From NCBI RefSeq assembly GCF_008831285.2, contig NC_045149.1, forward strand, positions 374,001 to 438,000: a stretch of DNA of 64,000 nt, written 5' to 3'. The stretch comes from Nymphaea colorata. Taxonomy: Eukaryota; Streptophyta; Magnoliopsida; Nymphaeales; Nymphaeaceae. The position numbers and the translations under genes are program-made. Shown here one piece after another: positions 44,391 through 56,896 of this stretch; the first letter of the stretch is position 1, and every line of letters starts with the position of its first letter. The notes below the pieces were generated by a model, which worked only from the letters and a program-made list of their open reading frames with translations, searched no databases and was not told the origin of the DNA.

Positions 44391-47300
44391 ATGGATGAAA
44401 GAACTTCTTCTACTCCTCTCCCTAAACTTACTTCATCAAATTATGTTTCTTGGGCAAAAACTACGGAACATTTTATTAGAAGTAAAGGCCTATGGGGACT
44501 TGTTGATGGGTCTAAAAGTGAACCTCAATTAGTCCTCACCAAAACCATAGATGGTAAAGCCCAAGAACTAGATGGAGTTGAAAAAGACAAGGTTATGAAT
44601 GAATATGAGAGAAGATGGGAAGAGTGGAAGATAGGACACCACAAGATTATCACTTGGATTATTGCTTGTGTTGATACTACAACCATGGGTCAAATAGCAA
44701 AACAGAATTTTGATCATGAAGCTTGGGAATTCCTCAAGAAAACCCACACTATGAAGGATGTGGCTTACATGTGCAATCTTCAAATGAAGATTTCAAGTCT
44801 TCAACAAGGGGATAAGTCCATTAAAGAATACGTTGGAGAAATGGAGCAATTATGGGACGAAATTGCTCTATTTGAACCCGAATGGTATGATCCAAGAGAC
44901 ATTGGAGTTAGAGAAAAACAAATCCAACGGGAGAAATTTTATAAATTCATTCTTGGTCTTAGATCGAAATATGATGGAGTCAAAACTTCCTTGCTCCATA
45001 GGCATAAAGTACCATCTATGAATGAAGCCATAGCGGAACTTCAAATGGAGGAGAATAGACTCAATTTTTCCAAAGAAAAGAGTGAGAATGTTCTTGCTAC
45101 CTCATGACCCGGTGCTCATATGAGAACTTATAGGCCTCCTCACTTTAATCGAAACTATGAGAATAACAATAATGGCAACAAGAAGATCATATGTTTCCAT
45201 TGTCAAGAAGAAGGACATACTAAACTTAGATGTCCTAAATTGAGGAGATTTGATAAAAAGACAAGTGTGGCTGGGACAATGTATGAAGAAAGCAATCGAT
45301 TTGACCTAGACAAGCTTGTAAGTGCCCTCCAACCAAAGCTTATTGATGCTCTTCAACCGCTTTTCAATGGAGGAGGGACTTCTCCAATCTCCGGAGCAAC
45401 GGTGGCATCTACATCATCAAGTAAGTACTCTTGGATTCTTGATTCCGGAGCTTCATTTCATATGACCCCTTGTAGTTCTTTACTTACCGAATGCACTAAG
45501 GAAGAAGTGTGCCCATTTGTTAAAACCGCCGATGGAACTCCTCTTGAAATCAAATGTGTTGGGAATATTGATCAAAATTTTAATTCAAAAGTTTTTAAAA
45601 TACCAAAAGTTAGATTTATTCCTAAACTTAACTTAAATCTCTTGTCAGTTTCTCAAATAACAAATCATGGATGTGATATTGTCTTCTCACAAAATAAATT
45701 TTTGATACAGGACCATCTTTCCAAGAAGACGATTGGGGAAGGTTCTAGAAAAAATGATCTCTACTATGTTGATTATTTGGATCTTTCCAACCCTACTTGC
45801 AATGTAGTCAAGAAGAGTGACATTCAAATTTGGCATCAAAGACTTGGGCATTCAAGTTTAGGAAAAATGTCTTGTATCCCTTTTTTGGAAGAGAAATGTA
45901 AAGAAATGATCTCTTGTGATGATTGTATTAAAGCCAAAATTAAGGCTTTACCTTTTGGAAATAGAAATTTTATTGCAAAAGCACCTTTTGAATTAGTGCA
46001 TTCGGATGTATGGGGTCCCGCTCCTATTATGTCTAAAGGCGGTTTGCTTTATTATGTCATTTTTGTGGACGATTACTCTCGATATGATTGGGTTTACTTT
46101 CTTAAATGCAAATCGGAAGTCTTTATGAATGTCAAAAACTTTTACAACATGATCAAAACACAATTTGATGCAAACCTTAAAATTTTTAGAAGTGATTTCG
46201 GGAGAGAATTTATTTTAAATGAATTTGAAGAATTCCTAAAGAAAAAAAGAGTTATACACCAAAAGTCTTGTCCCAAGACTCCCCAACAAAACGGAGTCGC
46301 CGAAAGAAAACATAGACATATTCTTGAAACAACAAGAGCTCTTATATAAAAAAAATGTTCCAAAAAATTTTTGGGCTGAAGCGATTTTAACATCCATTTA
46401 CTTGATTAATAGAATGCCCTCTAAAGTTTTAGAAAACATTTCACCTTTCCAAAAACTTTTTAATTTGGAGCCAATTTATAAAAGATTCAAAGTTTTTGGT
46501 TGCAAATGTTACATTCTAAATGACAAAAATGACAAACTTTCATCTAAAGCTATTCAATGTGTCTTTATTGGCTATTCTGAAACTCAAAAATGATATAGAT
46601 GCTATGATATTGAAAAAGATAAGGTGTATGTTTCAAGAAATGTGATATTTTTAGAAGAAGAAAATGACTTTAATGAAGATAAACCCAAGCATGAAGACGA
46701 CTATTCCTTTTTATGGATAAATGATGATGATGATGATGATGTTTTGCATTCTTCATATGATGATGCTCTAAATGAGGTTGATAGCACTTCTTTTAATAGA
46801 CCACCAAGGGAAGTTATAGTTTATAAGAGAAGGTCTCAACAAAACATCTAAGAGTCTCAACCTACTCTTAGGAGATCTCAAAGAGATATTCATCCACCTC
46901 AAAAATTTGTCTCCTACGAGTCATTTTCCCCAAAACATAGAGCTTGCTTATTAGCTATTCACTCTCTTGATGAACCTTCATCCTATTTTGAAGCTAAAGC
47001 TAACCCACATTGGGTTGAAGCCATGAACAATGAACTTAAAGCCCTTGAAAATAATAAAACTTGGGACATTGTGTCTCTTCCTATCGGAAAAAAGACAATA
47101 GGATGTAGGTGGGTTTGCAAAATCAAGACTAGAAGTGACGGATCACTTGAAAGATATAAAGCTAGACTAGTTGCCAAAGGATATGCCCAAGAATATGGGA
47201 TTGATTATGAAGAAACTTTTGTCCCTGTCGCCCGTATGACCTCTGTTAGAGCTCTTATTGTTGTTGCTTCAATTAAACAATGGTCCATATATCAATTGGA

Positions 47301-48489
47301 TGTCAAAAATACTTTTTTGAATAGTTACTTAACTGAGGAGGTATGCATGGACTCACCCCCTGGGCTTGATTTACCTCAAGGAAAAGTTCTTTATCTTAGA
47401 AAGGCACTATATGGTTTGAAACAAGCTCCAAAAGCTTGGTTCGACATGTTTAGCAATGTTATGTTTAAACAAGGTTTTAAATCATGTTATTTTGACATTG
47501 CTATGTTTGTTAAAAATACTGCTATAGGTATAATTGTGTTACTTTTATATGTAGATGATATGATTATTACAGGTGATGATGCCAATGGAATTATGCAGGT
47601 AAAGGATTTTCTAAAGAATGAATTTGAAATGACTGATTTGGGTAAACTAACATATTTCCTTGGTATTGAAGTAGCTTATAGTAGAAGAGGATATTTACTC
47701 TCATAGATGAAGTTTGCCAATGACATTATAAACAGATCAGGAATCACTGATGACAAGGTGGTTGACACTCTTGAAGCATTAGGAGTAAAGATGAAGATTG
47801 ATGATGGAGAGCTTTTAGAAAATCTCACTCCATTTCGTTAATTGGTTGGAGCTCTCACATATTTATCCATCACAAGGCCTGACATATCACATGTTGTACA
47901 TGTCATAAGTCAGTTTCAACAAAGACCCACTTTTGTACACATGGGAGCCGCTTTGAGGACTGTTCGATATGTCAAACACACTATCACTAAGGGCCTTTTT
48001 CTATCCTCCTCATCAAACTTGAATATGATTGCCTATACTGATGCTGATTGGGGTGGAGATCCTAATAATAAGCATTCCACCACTGGTTTTTGTGTTTTTC
48101 TAGGTGACTCTCTTATTTGGAGATGCAAAAAACAAAATAAAGTCTCTTTATCTTCAACCGAAGCAGAGTATCGTGCCATGGCCACCACCACTATGGAGAT
48201 TGTATGGTTAAAAAGCTTATTGAAGGACATTGGAATTGACTTAAATGAAGCCACCAAGCTTTGCTGTGACAATAAAAGTGTCATCTACATTGCTAGCAAT
48301 CATACTTTTCATAAAAGGACAAAGCATATTGAAATGGATTGTCACTATGTGAGAGAAGAATATCTTAGCCGAACAATCAATATATCCTTTGTCCCTTCCG
48401 AATATCAACTTGGAGATTTCTTCACCAAGGCACTTGCTTCAGCACGATTTCAGTTTCTTCTTGGCAAACTTTCGGTGATCATACCATAA
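44391..48489 (+). pseudogene. Copia D polyprotein: gag, protease, integrase, RT, RNase H
   Basis: From ATG 44391 (MDERTSSTPLPKL) gag runs to an in-frame TGA at 45105. The same frame continues with the zinc knuckle CFHCQEEGHTKLRC (from 45192), protease WILDSGASFHMTP, WHQRLGHSSLGKM, and integrase (ELVHSDVWGPAP; FRSDFGREF; NGVAERKHRH). One frameshift near 46330 follows. Then one frame holds FWAEAILTSIYLINRMPSKV, the RT (RYKARLVAKGYAQEYGIDYE; QLDVKNTFLNSYL), YVDD at 47548-47559 and RNase H ([52 protein letters not shown]). It is interrupted only by in-frame stops at 46591, 46849, 47704 and 47839. It ends at 48489. Recently active but not autonomous now. Confidence 0.94.
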
Positions 48490-48502
48490 GTTTGAGGGGG
48501 GG

Positions 48503-48992
48503 TGTTAGAAATTAAGGCCTAGACATCATGTAAGTATACATATATATATTTTTCATATGTACTATCATTCATTTAATTTCATGTATGATTTGTATATATA
48601 TATATATATGCATAGGTGTTTATGTAGTTTATTTTATGTACCCTTTTTTATTTCTTTTTCCCTTTTTCTGTTTTTACCTTTTTTTATTGGAAAAGGGGAA
48701 CTAGCTGTTGGACCAGCTTCCAACGGCTAGATTTCTAGCCGTTGGAGCTGGCCCAACAGCCAACTCCTCCCTTCTTTCCTCCTTTCTTTGCTCTATAAAT
48801 AATGGACTGTTGTCCCTTGTTTTGGTTAAGGCTTTTAGGCCTCTCTTGTGTATTCTTCTCTTGAGATTAATATATTTGGTATCTTCTCCTCAAGTTTGAG
48901 ATTTGGCTTTGTATTATCCATTGAAGTTGTTGGGATCTTCAAGAGTGTATCTCTTGAAACATTTGCATTCTCAAGATCAGGCTTGATTTACA
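48503..48992 (+). repeat. 3' LTR of copia D
   Basis: 490 bp, starting directly after the polypurine tract. It has a short TA run (48593-48609) and the same long palindrome. Confidence 0.94.
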
Positions 48993-49051
48993 AATCCTTC
49001 TGCAATTCTCTTGTTTCCTCTCTCTCTCAAAAATTATCATGGTATCAGAGC

Positions 49052-52000
49052 GGTGAAATCCTTTAAAGTGTTAAGTTCCCTCTTGGTTTTTCTTACCTAT
49101 CAATGGAGTCATATGATAATGACAGAACCAGTGATTCTCAAGGACAGAACTTTAGCAAATGGATCTTCTAGACAGCAGCATATTGTCGTGGAGACAGGTA
49201 GCACCATTCTCAAAATTACAAATGTTCCATTGAATAGCTTAAATTATATGTCATGGTCCAAGGCTGCTACTCTGTTTTTGAGTGGGAAACTTAAACTAGG
49301 GTTTGTTAATGGAAAAAAATCCAAAACCAACTATTGACGACCCTAATTATGATGAGTGGGAGTCTAGTAATCATATGGTCATGCCTTGGTTATTAAACTT
49401 TATGGATGCTAAAATTGTTGAAAGCGTTTATTACTTCGAAACTGCCAAAGAAATATGGAATGCTGCCAAAAAATTGTATAGTGAAAAATATAGTACAACG
49501 TGCATGTATGAATTCTCCCATGAAATCTATGAGTTGAAGAAAGGTCATATGTCCTTGAGTGACTAATTGCTACACTCAAAGGAAAATGGAATGAGATGGA
49601 TTCTCATTGTCCGCTTTCAACCGATCTTGCTCGCATTAAGAGGCAATGAGATGAAGAAAGAACTTTCAAACTCTTGGCTGGTTTAAGCGAGGATTATGAA
49701 CAAACAAGAAGCCAAATATTAATGACTTCTGATCTGCGCTCTTTGGATATGGTGTGTAACACCCTCTTACGAGAAGAAAAAGGAGGAAGATTATGAAGAC
49801 CAGTGACACTATTGATACTAAAACCAATAGTGAAAATATTGAAAAAGTTGCTTTTTAATGCCTCGGTCAGCAAAAAAATTTGAAGAAAAATTAGAGGTTC
49901 AGCAGTCATTTAGAAATAGAGGCAAATGACCAGTGTGCACGTACTGCAAAAAAGAAGGGAATGTTCGAGAAAAATGATGGAATTTACATGGAAGGCCTAC
50001 CAACAAGGAAGATCCTCTAAAGCAACAGTATAACCCGCAGGCCCAACTGGTTCAATCCGACGAAGGTGAGGTTACTCTTGCGACTATTGCCATATCTGAA
50101 TGGCTAGAAACACACGAACACGATAACCGCTGCATCAACATTCACTTCACCCGAAAATCAGCCAGGAACGAACTAAAACCCCTCTCTTACTGGAAAATAC
50201 TCGTGGATTCAAGTGCATCTGAACATATGTCATGTTTTCACAATAACTTGAAAGGTATAGAAAATAAAAGTGAAAATAGAACTGTCACTATAGCAGATGG
50301 CACCTCCATTAAAATTGTTGGAGTTGAAAAAACAAATCTTTTTGAAAAAGTATTGAAGACTCTTTATATGCCTAATCTAGCATCCAATCTTCTATCTGTC
50401 TCTAAGACTACACATGATCTAAATTGCAAAGTTATTTTTTCTCCCACCAATGTAATCTTTCAGGACAGGTTGACGAAGATGATGATTGGTGAAGGAAAAG
50501 AAGAGAATGGAGTGTATGTGATCAGTCAAAATAATGATGTAGCTATGATTGCTAGCTCGAGATTTGATTCTCACTTATGGCATTGTAGACTTGGCCACCC
50601 ATCCAGTCGAGTCATGTCTCTAGCATTTCCTCATGAAGCATTTGATTTATATGTGTGTGAAATTTGTCAATATGCTAAAATGACTCGTCCCTCCTTTGGT
50701 TTGTCTGAAACTATTGCTAGTAAACCATTTGAATTGGTACATGCTGATATTTGAGGTCTTGCCCCAGTAACCTCTTATAATGGTTTTAAATATTATTTAT
50801 CTTTTATTGATGATTTTTCTAAGGTTACTTGGTTATATCTTTTGAATTCCAAGGATCAAGCTTTTGAAAAATTTGTGATTTACTATAATATGGTAAAAAC
50901 TCAATACAATGTTTGTATTAAAACCCTGAGAACCGACAATTAGACAGAGTTAAAAATAGTTTTTTTGAAAATCTTGAGAATACGAATGCTATGATGCATC
51001 AATATTCATGTGTAAAAACTCTGGAATAAAACGGAGTAGTCAAGAGGAAAAATCGTCATATTCTTGAAATTACTTGTTCCTTACCTTTTTAGTCTTGTAT
51101 GCCTAAACAGTTTTGGAGCAAGGCGATTATGACTGCTTGCTATCTGATTAACTGAACTCCTAGCTGCAGACTAAGAGGAAAATCACGTTTTCACATCTTT
51201 ACTAGGCAAAGATCAGTATCAATCACTTGAAGTTGTTCAGTAGCATCGTGTATGTTATGATCGACAAAACTAAATGAAACAAACTTAGGTTGAAAGCTCG
51301 CAATGTGTGTTTATGGGATATTCAGTCAACAAAAAAGGCTATAGATGCTACAACCCTTGTGTCTAACGCATGTATATCTCTAGAGATGTCAAATTTGACA
51401 AGTGAGTGCCATATTTTAAAAATTACCATCATAAAAAAAGACAACAGAGGGAGACTACTTTGCGAAATATTAGCATATATGATGATTTAGTTGCCAGTTC
51501 TACAAACCAAAGATATCGTAATGTACACGAAGAAGCTCAAGTGCAAACCTTGATCAAAAACATAGGAGCTCATAAAGTTGAAGATAACACAACTGAAGTT
51601 GCCAAGCCTAGAAGATCACAAAGAATCATTCAAGCATCTAGGCACTTGAAAGATTATGTTACATACAAAGCTGTTATGCATCCTATCGAAAAACATGTGA
51701 CGTTCAAAAAAAATTTCGAAAATCACTCTATTTTTTGGCCACCATAGAAAGAGAGTTAGAGCCAATATCATATGAGCAGGCCAAAGATAATCCTGTTTGG
51801 GTCAAAGCTATGCAGGAAGAGCTTGATGCCCTAAACAAACATCAAACATGGGAAATTACTCAATTGCTTGAAGGAAAACGCGTGGTTGGTTGCAGATGGG
51901 TTTTTAAAATCAAATACAATATTGATGGAACAATGGAAAGATACAAGGCCAAGCTCATTGCAAAAGGGTACACCCAAACACAAGGATTGGATTATGAGGA

Positions 52001-52560
52001 AACATTTGCACCAGTAGCTAAGATGAATACTGTTCGAATATTGCTCTCGATCGCTCTCGGCCAAGGATTAATGTATAAACTAAATGGCCATGTCAATATT
52101 AGAGCATATTCTAATGCAGATTGGGGAGAAAGCATGGATAGAAAATCGACTACTGGATACTGTATTTACGTAGGTGATAACCTTGTATCTTGGCGAAGTA
52201 GGAAACAATGAGTCACTTTTAGATCAAGTGCCGATGGCGATGGCCACTACAGCTAGTGAAATTATTTGGATTCACACCCTTTTATCACTACAGCTAGTGA
52301 AATTATTTGGATTCACACCCTTTTATCTGAAATGGGCTTAGAACTCAATTCTCCCATACCAATGCATTGTGATAATCAAGTTGCCATACATATCACAGCA
52401 AATGTCGTGTTCCATGAAAGAACAAAACATATCGAAACTGATTGTCACTTCGAGAAAATGTTTAGAATGGTGAAATCAGTACTCCCTTCACACCAAGTTC
52501 GCAACAACTTGCAGATGGATTAACCAAAGCGATATCAAGAAAGGAGTTAAATGATGCCAT
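49052..52560 (+). pseudogene. Copia E polyprotein remnant with RT core deleted
   Basis: Blocks in order: gag (ITNVPLNSLNYMSWSKAATL; MVMPWLLNFMDAKIVESVYY), a zinc-knuckle relic (CTYCKKEGNVRE), protease ILVDSSASEHMSC (DSS instead of the usual DSG), SNLLSVSKTTHDL, pre-integrase HLWHCRLGHPSSRV, integrase (LVHADI, stop, then FIDDFSKVTWLYLL; TLRTDN), the RT start (WVKAMQEELDALNKHQTWEI; ERYKAKLIAKGYTQ; DYEETFAPVAKMNTVRILLS) and then directly an RNase H block (AYSNADWGESMDRKSTTGYC). The RT palm with YVDD, about 200 or more residues, is absent at about 52078. A 41-bp tandem duplication sits at 52245-52326. Many stops and shifts. Confidence 0.88.
52245..52326. repeat. 41-bp tandem duplication in the RNase H remnant
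   Basis: CACTACAGCTAGTGAAATTA and the following 21 bases occur twice in direct succession (52245 and 52286) and are identical. It is a local replication-type event specific to this copy. Confidence 0.9.
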
Positions 52561-52606
52561 TAACAAGTGATGCTGCCATGACTTGTAAGCCCTACTTGAG
52601 GGGGAG

Positions 52607-52906
52607 TGACGAGAAGACGCATTACAACATCACGTAAGGATTTGTCAATTTATTTTTACCTTATTGATTTTTCTCTTGTTGCCATTTACGTTTTGTATCG
52701 CCGTTAATGGAACATTGAGGAAAACTCCTTCCTTGTAAATCTTTCCTCAATGACTACATATATTCTTTGTAAATTTGTAAAATGAGTAATGAGAAACAAA
52801 GCAAGGCCGCATGATGTTATTGCCGTGAATGTAGGATTTACAAATCCGAACCACATAAATCCTTGTGCATTTCTCCTCTTTCCTCTCTCTCTCTCAAAAA
52901 TGATCA
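52607..52906 (+). repeat. 3' LTR of copia E
   Basis: 300 bp. It aligns with the split 5' LTR (43302-43555 plus 48993-49039), with scattered substitutions. Confidence 0.92.
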
Positions 52907-53560
52907 ATAACCTTGGAATGAGCTACACTCCCCAATTGGAGTATCTGCAAGAGGGGTTCAAAAGTTTGCAGCACATCAAGATATCAACCAATGATGATGT
53001 CCTGGTTTGGAGCTCTGGGGTACATAGTGCTTTCAGCTCCAAGCATATCTGGAACATCACAAGGAAGCGAGGTGAGGAGCAATGATGGAGAGAAGCTGTC
53101 TAGAAAGTAGGAGGATGTGCTAGAGCCACGTGGTTTTTGTTTCTTGCATGCAAGCAAAGGCTGGCTACGCAAGACAAAATCCAAAGAATGGGAATTTAGC
53201 TTGTCCACAAGTGTTTGCTCTGCGGCAGGCCTGCTGAAACCAACCAGCATCTTTTCATTAGCTGCAAGTTTACGAAGATGGCCTTGAACCATGTAGTGCA
53301 GCAATTTGGACAACAACGGCTGCCCTGGCAAGGCCTTTGTTGGGAATTTCAACATTGGTTGCAAGCAAAATTTCAGTAGAGATGGCAAGTTAAATGCTGG
53401 AAGAGCATCTTTCCTACTACATCATTTGGAAGCTCTAGGGTCTTAGGAATAAGATCCTTCATGACCAGGTGCTAAGGATTGCACTCTACCAGCTCAAGAA
53501 TGAAATCTGGAGTGCATATAATATAAGCAGAAAATGAAGAGCCTTCGTTGGACGCTGGAT

Positions 53561-55141
53561 GAAGACAAGCTTGTGGATATATGGATTTGTACCGGAGTTG
53601 CATGCCAAGCAGGCTCCTGTCCTACATCGGTTAACAAAGTTTATATTCTGAGAGTAGTCAGGAATGGTATATGCAGTGTGGAAATCCAATGGCGAGGGTG
53701 GTCTGCAGATTGAAGGAACGGGAGATGCAGCGAAATGTGGTGCCCTTTCAAAATGGTTGTCTGTTAACCATACTAACCGCCCACCACCATATGCAGTAGT
53801 GACCAATAACAAAGCATGGGGGCAGGGACTTCAGAGGTTTGGCAAGGGGCCTCTCTAAGACTACTCAACATTGGCCTAACCTCGTATTGCTTGTAGGACA
53901 TCTGAGTCTGCCTAATGAGCTTGCTACCCAAGATGTGGGGCGATTGATAGTTCAACACAAAGTCGAAAGCACGCGCTAAGGAATCAGATAATGTCCCTCT
54001 TTGTGCTAGTTTTTGGCTTTTTCTCTTTTGTTAGCATTTTTGCTTACATCTCTTGCCAAATCCTTTATTTTGCTCTGGGGCTTCAACTTGTGGATGGGTT
54101 AGCCTGCTCACTTTCTTTTGGTTTTTCCTTGTTATTGTTGATGTTGTGTATCCTGTATATACCATTTTTTGTGATTAATTTCAGAGAGAGAGTGTGTCGG
54201 ACCAGTCGATCAAAGGGCAGATAGAGGGCAAGTTAAAAGAGCCTTTTGATCGATCAAAGTCCTCCAATTAATTAGATAGCATTGCCGCTTTGATTCATGT
54301 TTAGCTATGTGGGACCCAACTTTCTCTGACAGCTATTCCAAACCTTTGCCAAACACTTGATCTGTTATTTCATGTTTCCTTTTCTTGGAGAAAGATGCCA
54401 AAATTGAGAATCTCCTCAAGAGCACAAGGAGCTGAAGGTCTCCCCAGACAACGTACAAGGTGGTGAGACAACTATTCCGTCAAATGATATTGAAAATGTT
54501 TTCCAAGTCTTTTCATGAAACAAGTGTCATCTTTCTTTGAAAAATTATATCCAATTTCATGCACAGAAATTTCACTAGAGCGAGGGTTGAGACCAAAGTG
54601 ATGCATGTAAATATATTTTTTGCTTTTGCCATTTCTTTGTTTATGGCATAAACAATTACGGGAAGAGACAGCATGCATGTAGCCTGCTTTAAACATCAAA
54701 TTTCCTTCATTTTGTCCATCATCCATCTTCTAATCGCATAGCATAAGTTACATAACCATGAACAAATAGCTAATAGATTTGTGTTTGAAAGCAATTTTGC
54801 GTGAATATCAGAATTTCTGACTCATTATCATTCGTCATTGCAAAAAGAAAAAGCAATATCCAATGTTCCATGTGACTTTTTGGGAAACAGTTTTTCTTTT
54901 TTCTTAATACAGACAATTATTGTTGAGGAATGGCAGTTGTGATACATTACCTATGGCAACAATACATGTATTTCTTATTTGAAATGGGCATCAAATATCT
55001 AATTTTGCTTCATCATTATGTCATGAACAATATACTGTAACTTTTAATGAAAAACTTGCACAAAAGTTAGACAATAAATAGTCTGACAAGGTAAACTTAT
55101 AAACTTGTGAACCATCAGAGCATACATTTGCAGTATTTTTA
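53561..55141. other. Intergenic, possible LINE 3' tail
   Basis: 53664-53858 is an open frame next to the LINE remnant but has no recognised domain. 53990-54180 is T-rich with a hydrophobic frame (MSLFVLVFGFFSFVSIFAYI), most likely chance or LINE 3' UTR. No gene is supported. Confidence 0.4.
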
Positions 55142-55358
55142 GAGGTCTTTTAGCAGTAAAGACACTTAGTATCTTATGAATTTGCCTCAAAGATTTGGTA
55201 GATTCGTAGAAAAATAAAATCAAATTATTGTACTATGAACCTACCCCAAATTTTAGGACAAATTTATTGGACACTCACAAAGTGTCCATGAACCTGCCTC
55301 AATCTTTATGGCAGGTTCATTAGATACTCACAAAGTGTCTTTGCAGCCAAATGACCCC
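55142..55358. mobile_element. MITE, 217 bp, PIF/Harbinger-like
   Basis: The left end GAGGTCTTTTAGCAGTAAAG and the reverse-complemented right end GGGGTCATTTGGCTGCAAAG pair over about 36 bp, including GACACTT...GTATC. The flanking trinucleotide is TTA on both sides (55139-55141 and 55359-55361), the duplication type of PIF/Harbinger elements. Inside, TGAACCTACCCC / TGAACCTGCCTC and GACACTCACAAAGTGTC-type words add further internal symmetry. No coding capacity. Confidence 0.75.
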
Positions 55359-55941
55359 TTAGAGAATAAGAAACTTAGTTCCTTACATGGATTCAAGATG
55401 TATTTAATTCACGTTAGAAATGTACATTAAATAAAATGGAAGGTGTTTCCAGTTCTCATATTTGGGAATTGTAATTGGTTTTGATATGCATAATTAACCT
55501 GAGTGGGGAAGATTGCTTGTGCACAATTTTAATATTGTTTACGTGCTTTATTATTATGGTTCAATATGTGAAACATTTTTTCATAATGGAAAACATTTTA
55601 CTTCAAAAAAGAGGCTTGACAATATGCACCAAAAAATATTGGAATTTCTTTAAACCCCACATAATTTAGTATGTTTTTCTCCTTTTCTAAAAGTGATCGA
55701 ATGGTAGTTTTTGTTTTTAGAAGTCAAGCACTACTATATTGTTGTGCTTAGTTAAGGTGAAATGATTGTGTCCAAAGTGAACCCACTGAAAGAAGTTAGG
55801 TTTCAATAAAACCTAGAGATCCAAATTTTCTTTAGACAAATTAAATATGATTTCCCTATTATGCAATGTTTATGGAGCTTCTGTAACTTGGGTTTTGGAT
55901 TTGAATCCTTGTTTTTCCTTTGATGGGTTAAAGATAGAGGA

Positions 55942-55944
<3 letters not shown>

Positions 55945-55978
<34 letters not shown>
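55945..55978. repeat. (TC)17 microsatellite
   Basis: Pure TC run, followed by a short (GT)5 at 55981-55990. A (GA)12 run lies at 56897-56920. Confidence 0.9.
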
Positions 55979-55980
<2 letters not shown>

Positions 55981-56896
55981 GTGTGTGTGTTTTTAAGTGA
56001 AACACTTATCAAATGATTGAGTTCTTATACCATCTTGAAACTGCTTTACAAGTGCCACACAAAGTTTCATAAAGGCAACCTTTTGTTGTGTATCGATCTT
56101 CTGCCAAATCATTCTTTGGGTGAGAGACTTTATCCTATTTGTTTTACCTGTCATATTTATGATGCATCCTTTTCAGCATTAACCTTAAGCTCTGTGGAAC
56201 AATCATGCAAACAACAATTAGGTCTAATTAGATGTTGAATAGATTGAGTTGCATTATTGTTTTTCCTTCAAACCCTTGATCTAACATGTAATCAACTTTC
56301 TAGCATCTCATAAAAACATCAAATTACAACTTTTAATGGAAATATAAACTACAGTCTAGGAATGTTTTATTATAGATTCATCCTTCAACAATAGGCAGCA
56401 TATAATTAAATTTGTCCATGTCTTACTGTTATTGTAACACTTGTCCTTCCCTTTCAATAAGGTTTTCCAAAATGGCCATTAAGGTTAAATATATCACTTA
56501 AAGATGTTTTCCTTCCAATGGAAAAGAAAGAAACTAAGTAATGAATTAGTGGACATAAATCTACTGCATGTTATGAATGCAAATACCAAGAATCCTTTAT
56601 CAATCACAAAAATAGAGAAAATGTTGTTTAAGTGCTAGCAATTAGTTACAACTTGTAATTCTTAATATTGAAGTTACAATTTTTGTAAAAGAAAGTCATA
56701 AAGTAAACTAAGTGACTTATCAGTTCCCATGTGATTGGATGTCTCCGAAGAGACAACTACCTAATACTAGTTTTAGATGGAATTATATGCATTCAAATGC
56801 TTGAACAATTCGTTTTAATTGAGAATTCTAAGAAATTGAGGTGTTGGAGAGGTGGATTTAGGCAAGATTAAAACCAAATTCGTTCAAGGCACACAT

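Larger units (their letters stand above)
43556..48992 (+). mobile_element. Copia D: full-length Ty1/copia element, youngest in this nest
   Basis: A 5437-bp element inserted in the 5' LTR of copia E. LTRs are 43556-44094 (539 bp) and 48503-48992 (490 bp), starting TGTTAGAAATTAAGG and ending GATTTACA. The target duplication AATCC is perfect (43551-43555 and 48993-48997). Primer site TGGTATCAGAGC is at 44095-44106 and polypurine tract TTTGAGGGGGGG before the 3' LTR. The LTR length difference is mostly a longer TA run in the 5' copy. All polyprotein domains are present, with a few stops. Confidence 0.96.
43302..52906 (+). mobile_element. Copia E: decayed Ty1/copia element hosting copia D
   Basis: The 5' LTR is split: 43302-43555 and 48993-49039 (about 296 bp in all). 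The 3' LTR is 52607-52906 (300 bp). Ends are TGATGAGAAGAC / TGACGAGAAGAC and ATCA. The target duplication ATAAC is perfect (43297-43301 and 52907-52911). The primer site TGGTATCAGAGC is at 49040-49051 and the polypurine tract TTGAGGGGGAG precedes the 3' LTR. Without copia D the element is about 4.2 kb, shorter than usual because part of RT is deleted. It lies in LINE remnant 1. Confidence 0.93.
42276..53560 (+). pseudogene. LINE remnant 1, split by a TRIM and by copia E/D
   Basis: Plus-strand pieces 42276-42500, 42959-43301 and 52907-53560 join into the C-terminal part of a plant LINE ORF2. Visible blocks are RFLWEDEDGRKHLHLISRNR (RT end), YNRAILASRWCKIVNGNNCL and SWMFKRHLTG (linker), a degraded VRFWHDRW-like block near 43200, DDVLVWSSGVHSAFSSKHIW, then the zinc-binding pattern CLLC...HLFISC (53200-53262), followed by IWKLWGLRNKILHDQVLRIA. 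Stops and shifts are frequent. Removing the TRIM and copia E at their target duplications restores continuous homology, which supports both insertions. Upstream RT and endonuclease are not present here. Confidence 0.8.

Noticed and set aside
53990-54224. Small membrane-protein gene
   Set aside because: The hydrophobic frame lies in T-rich sequence next to a LINE remnant, where Phe/Leu/Val-rich frames arise by chance.
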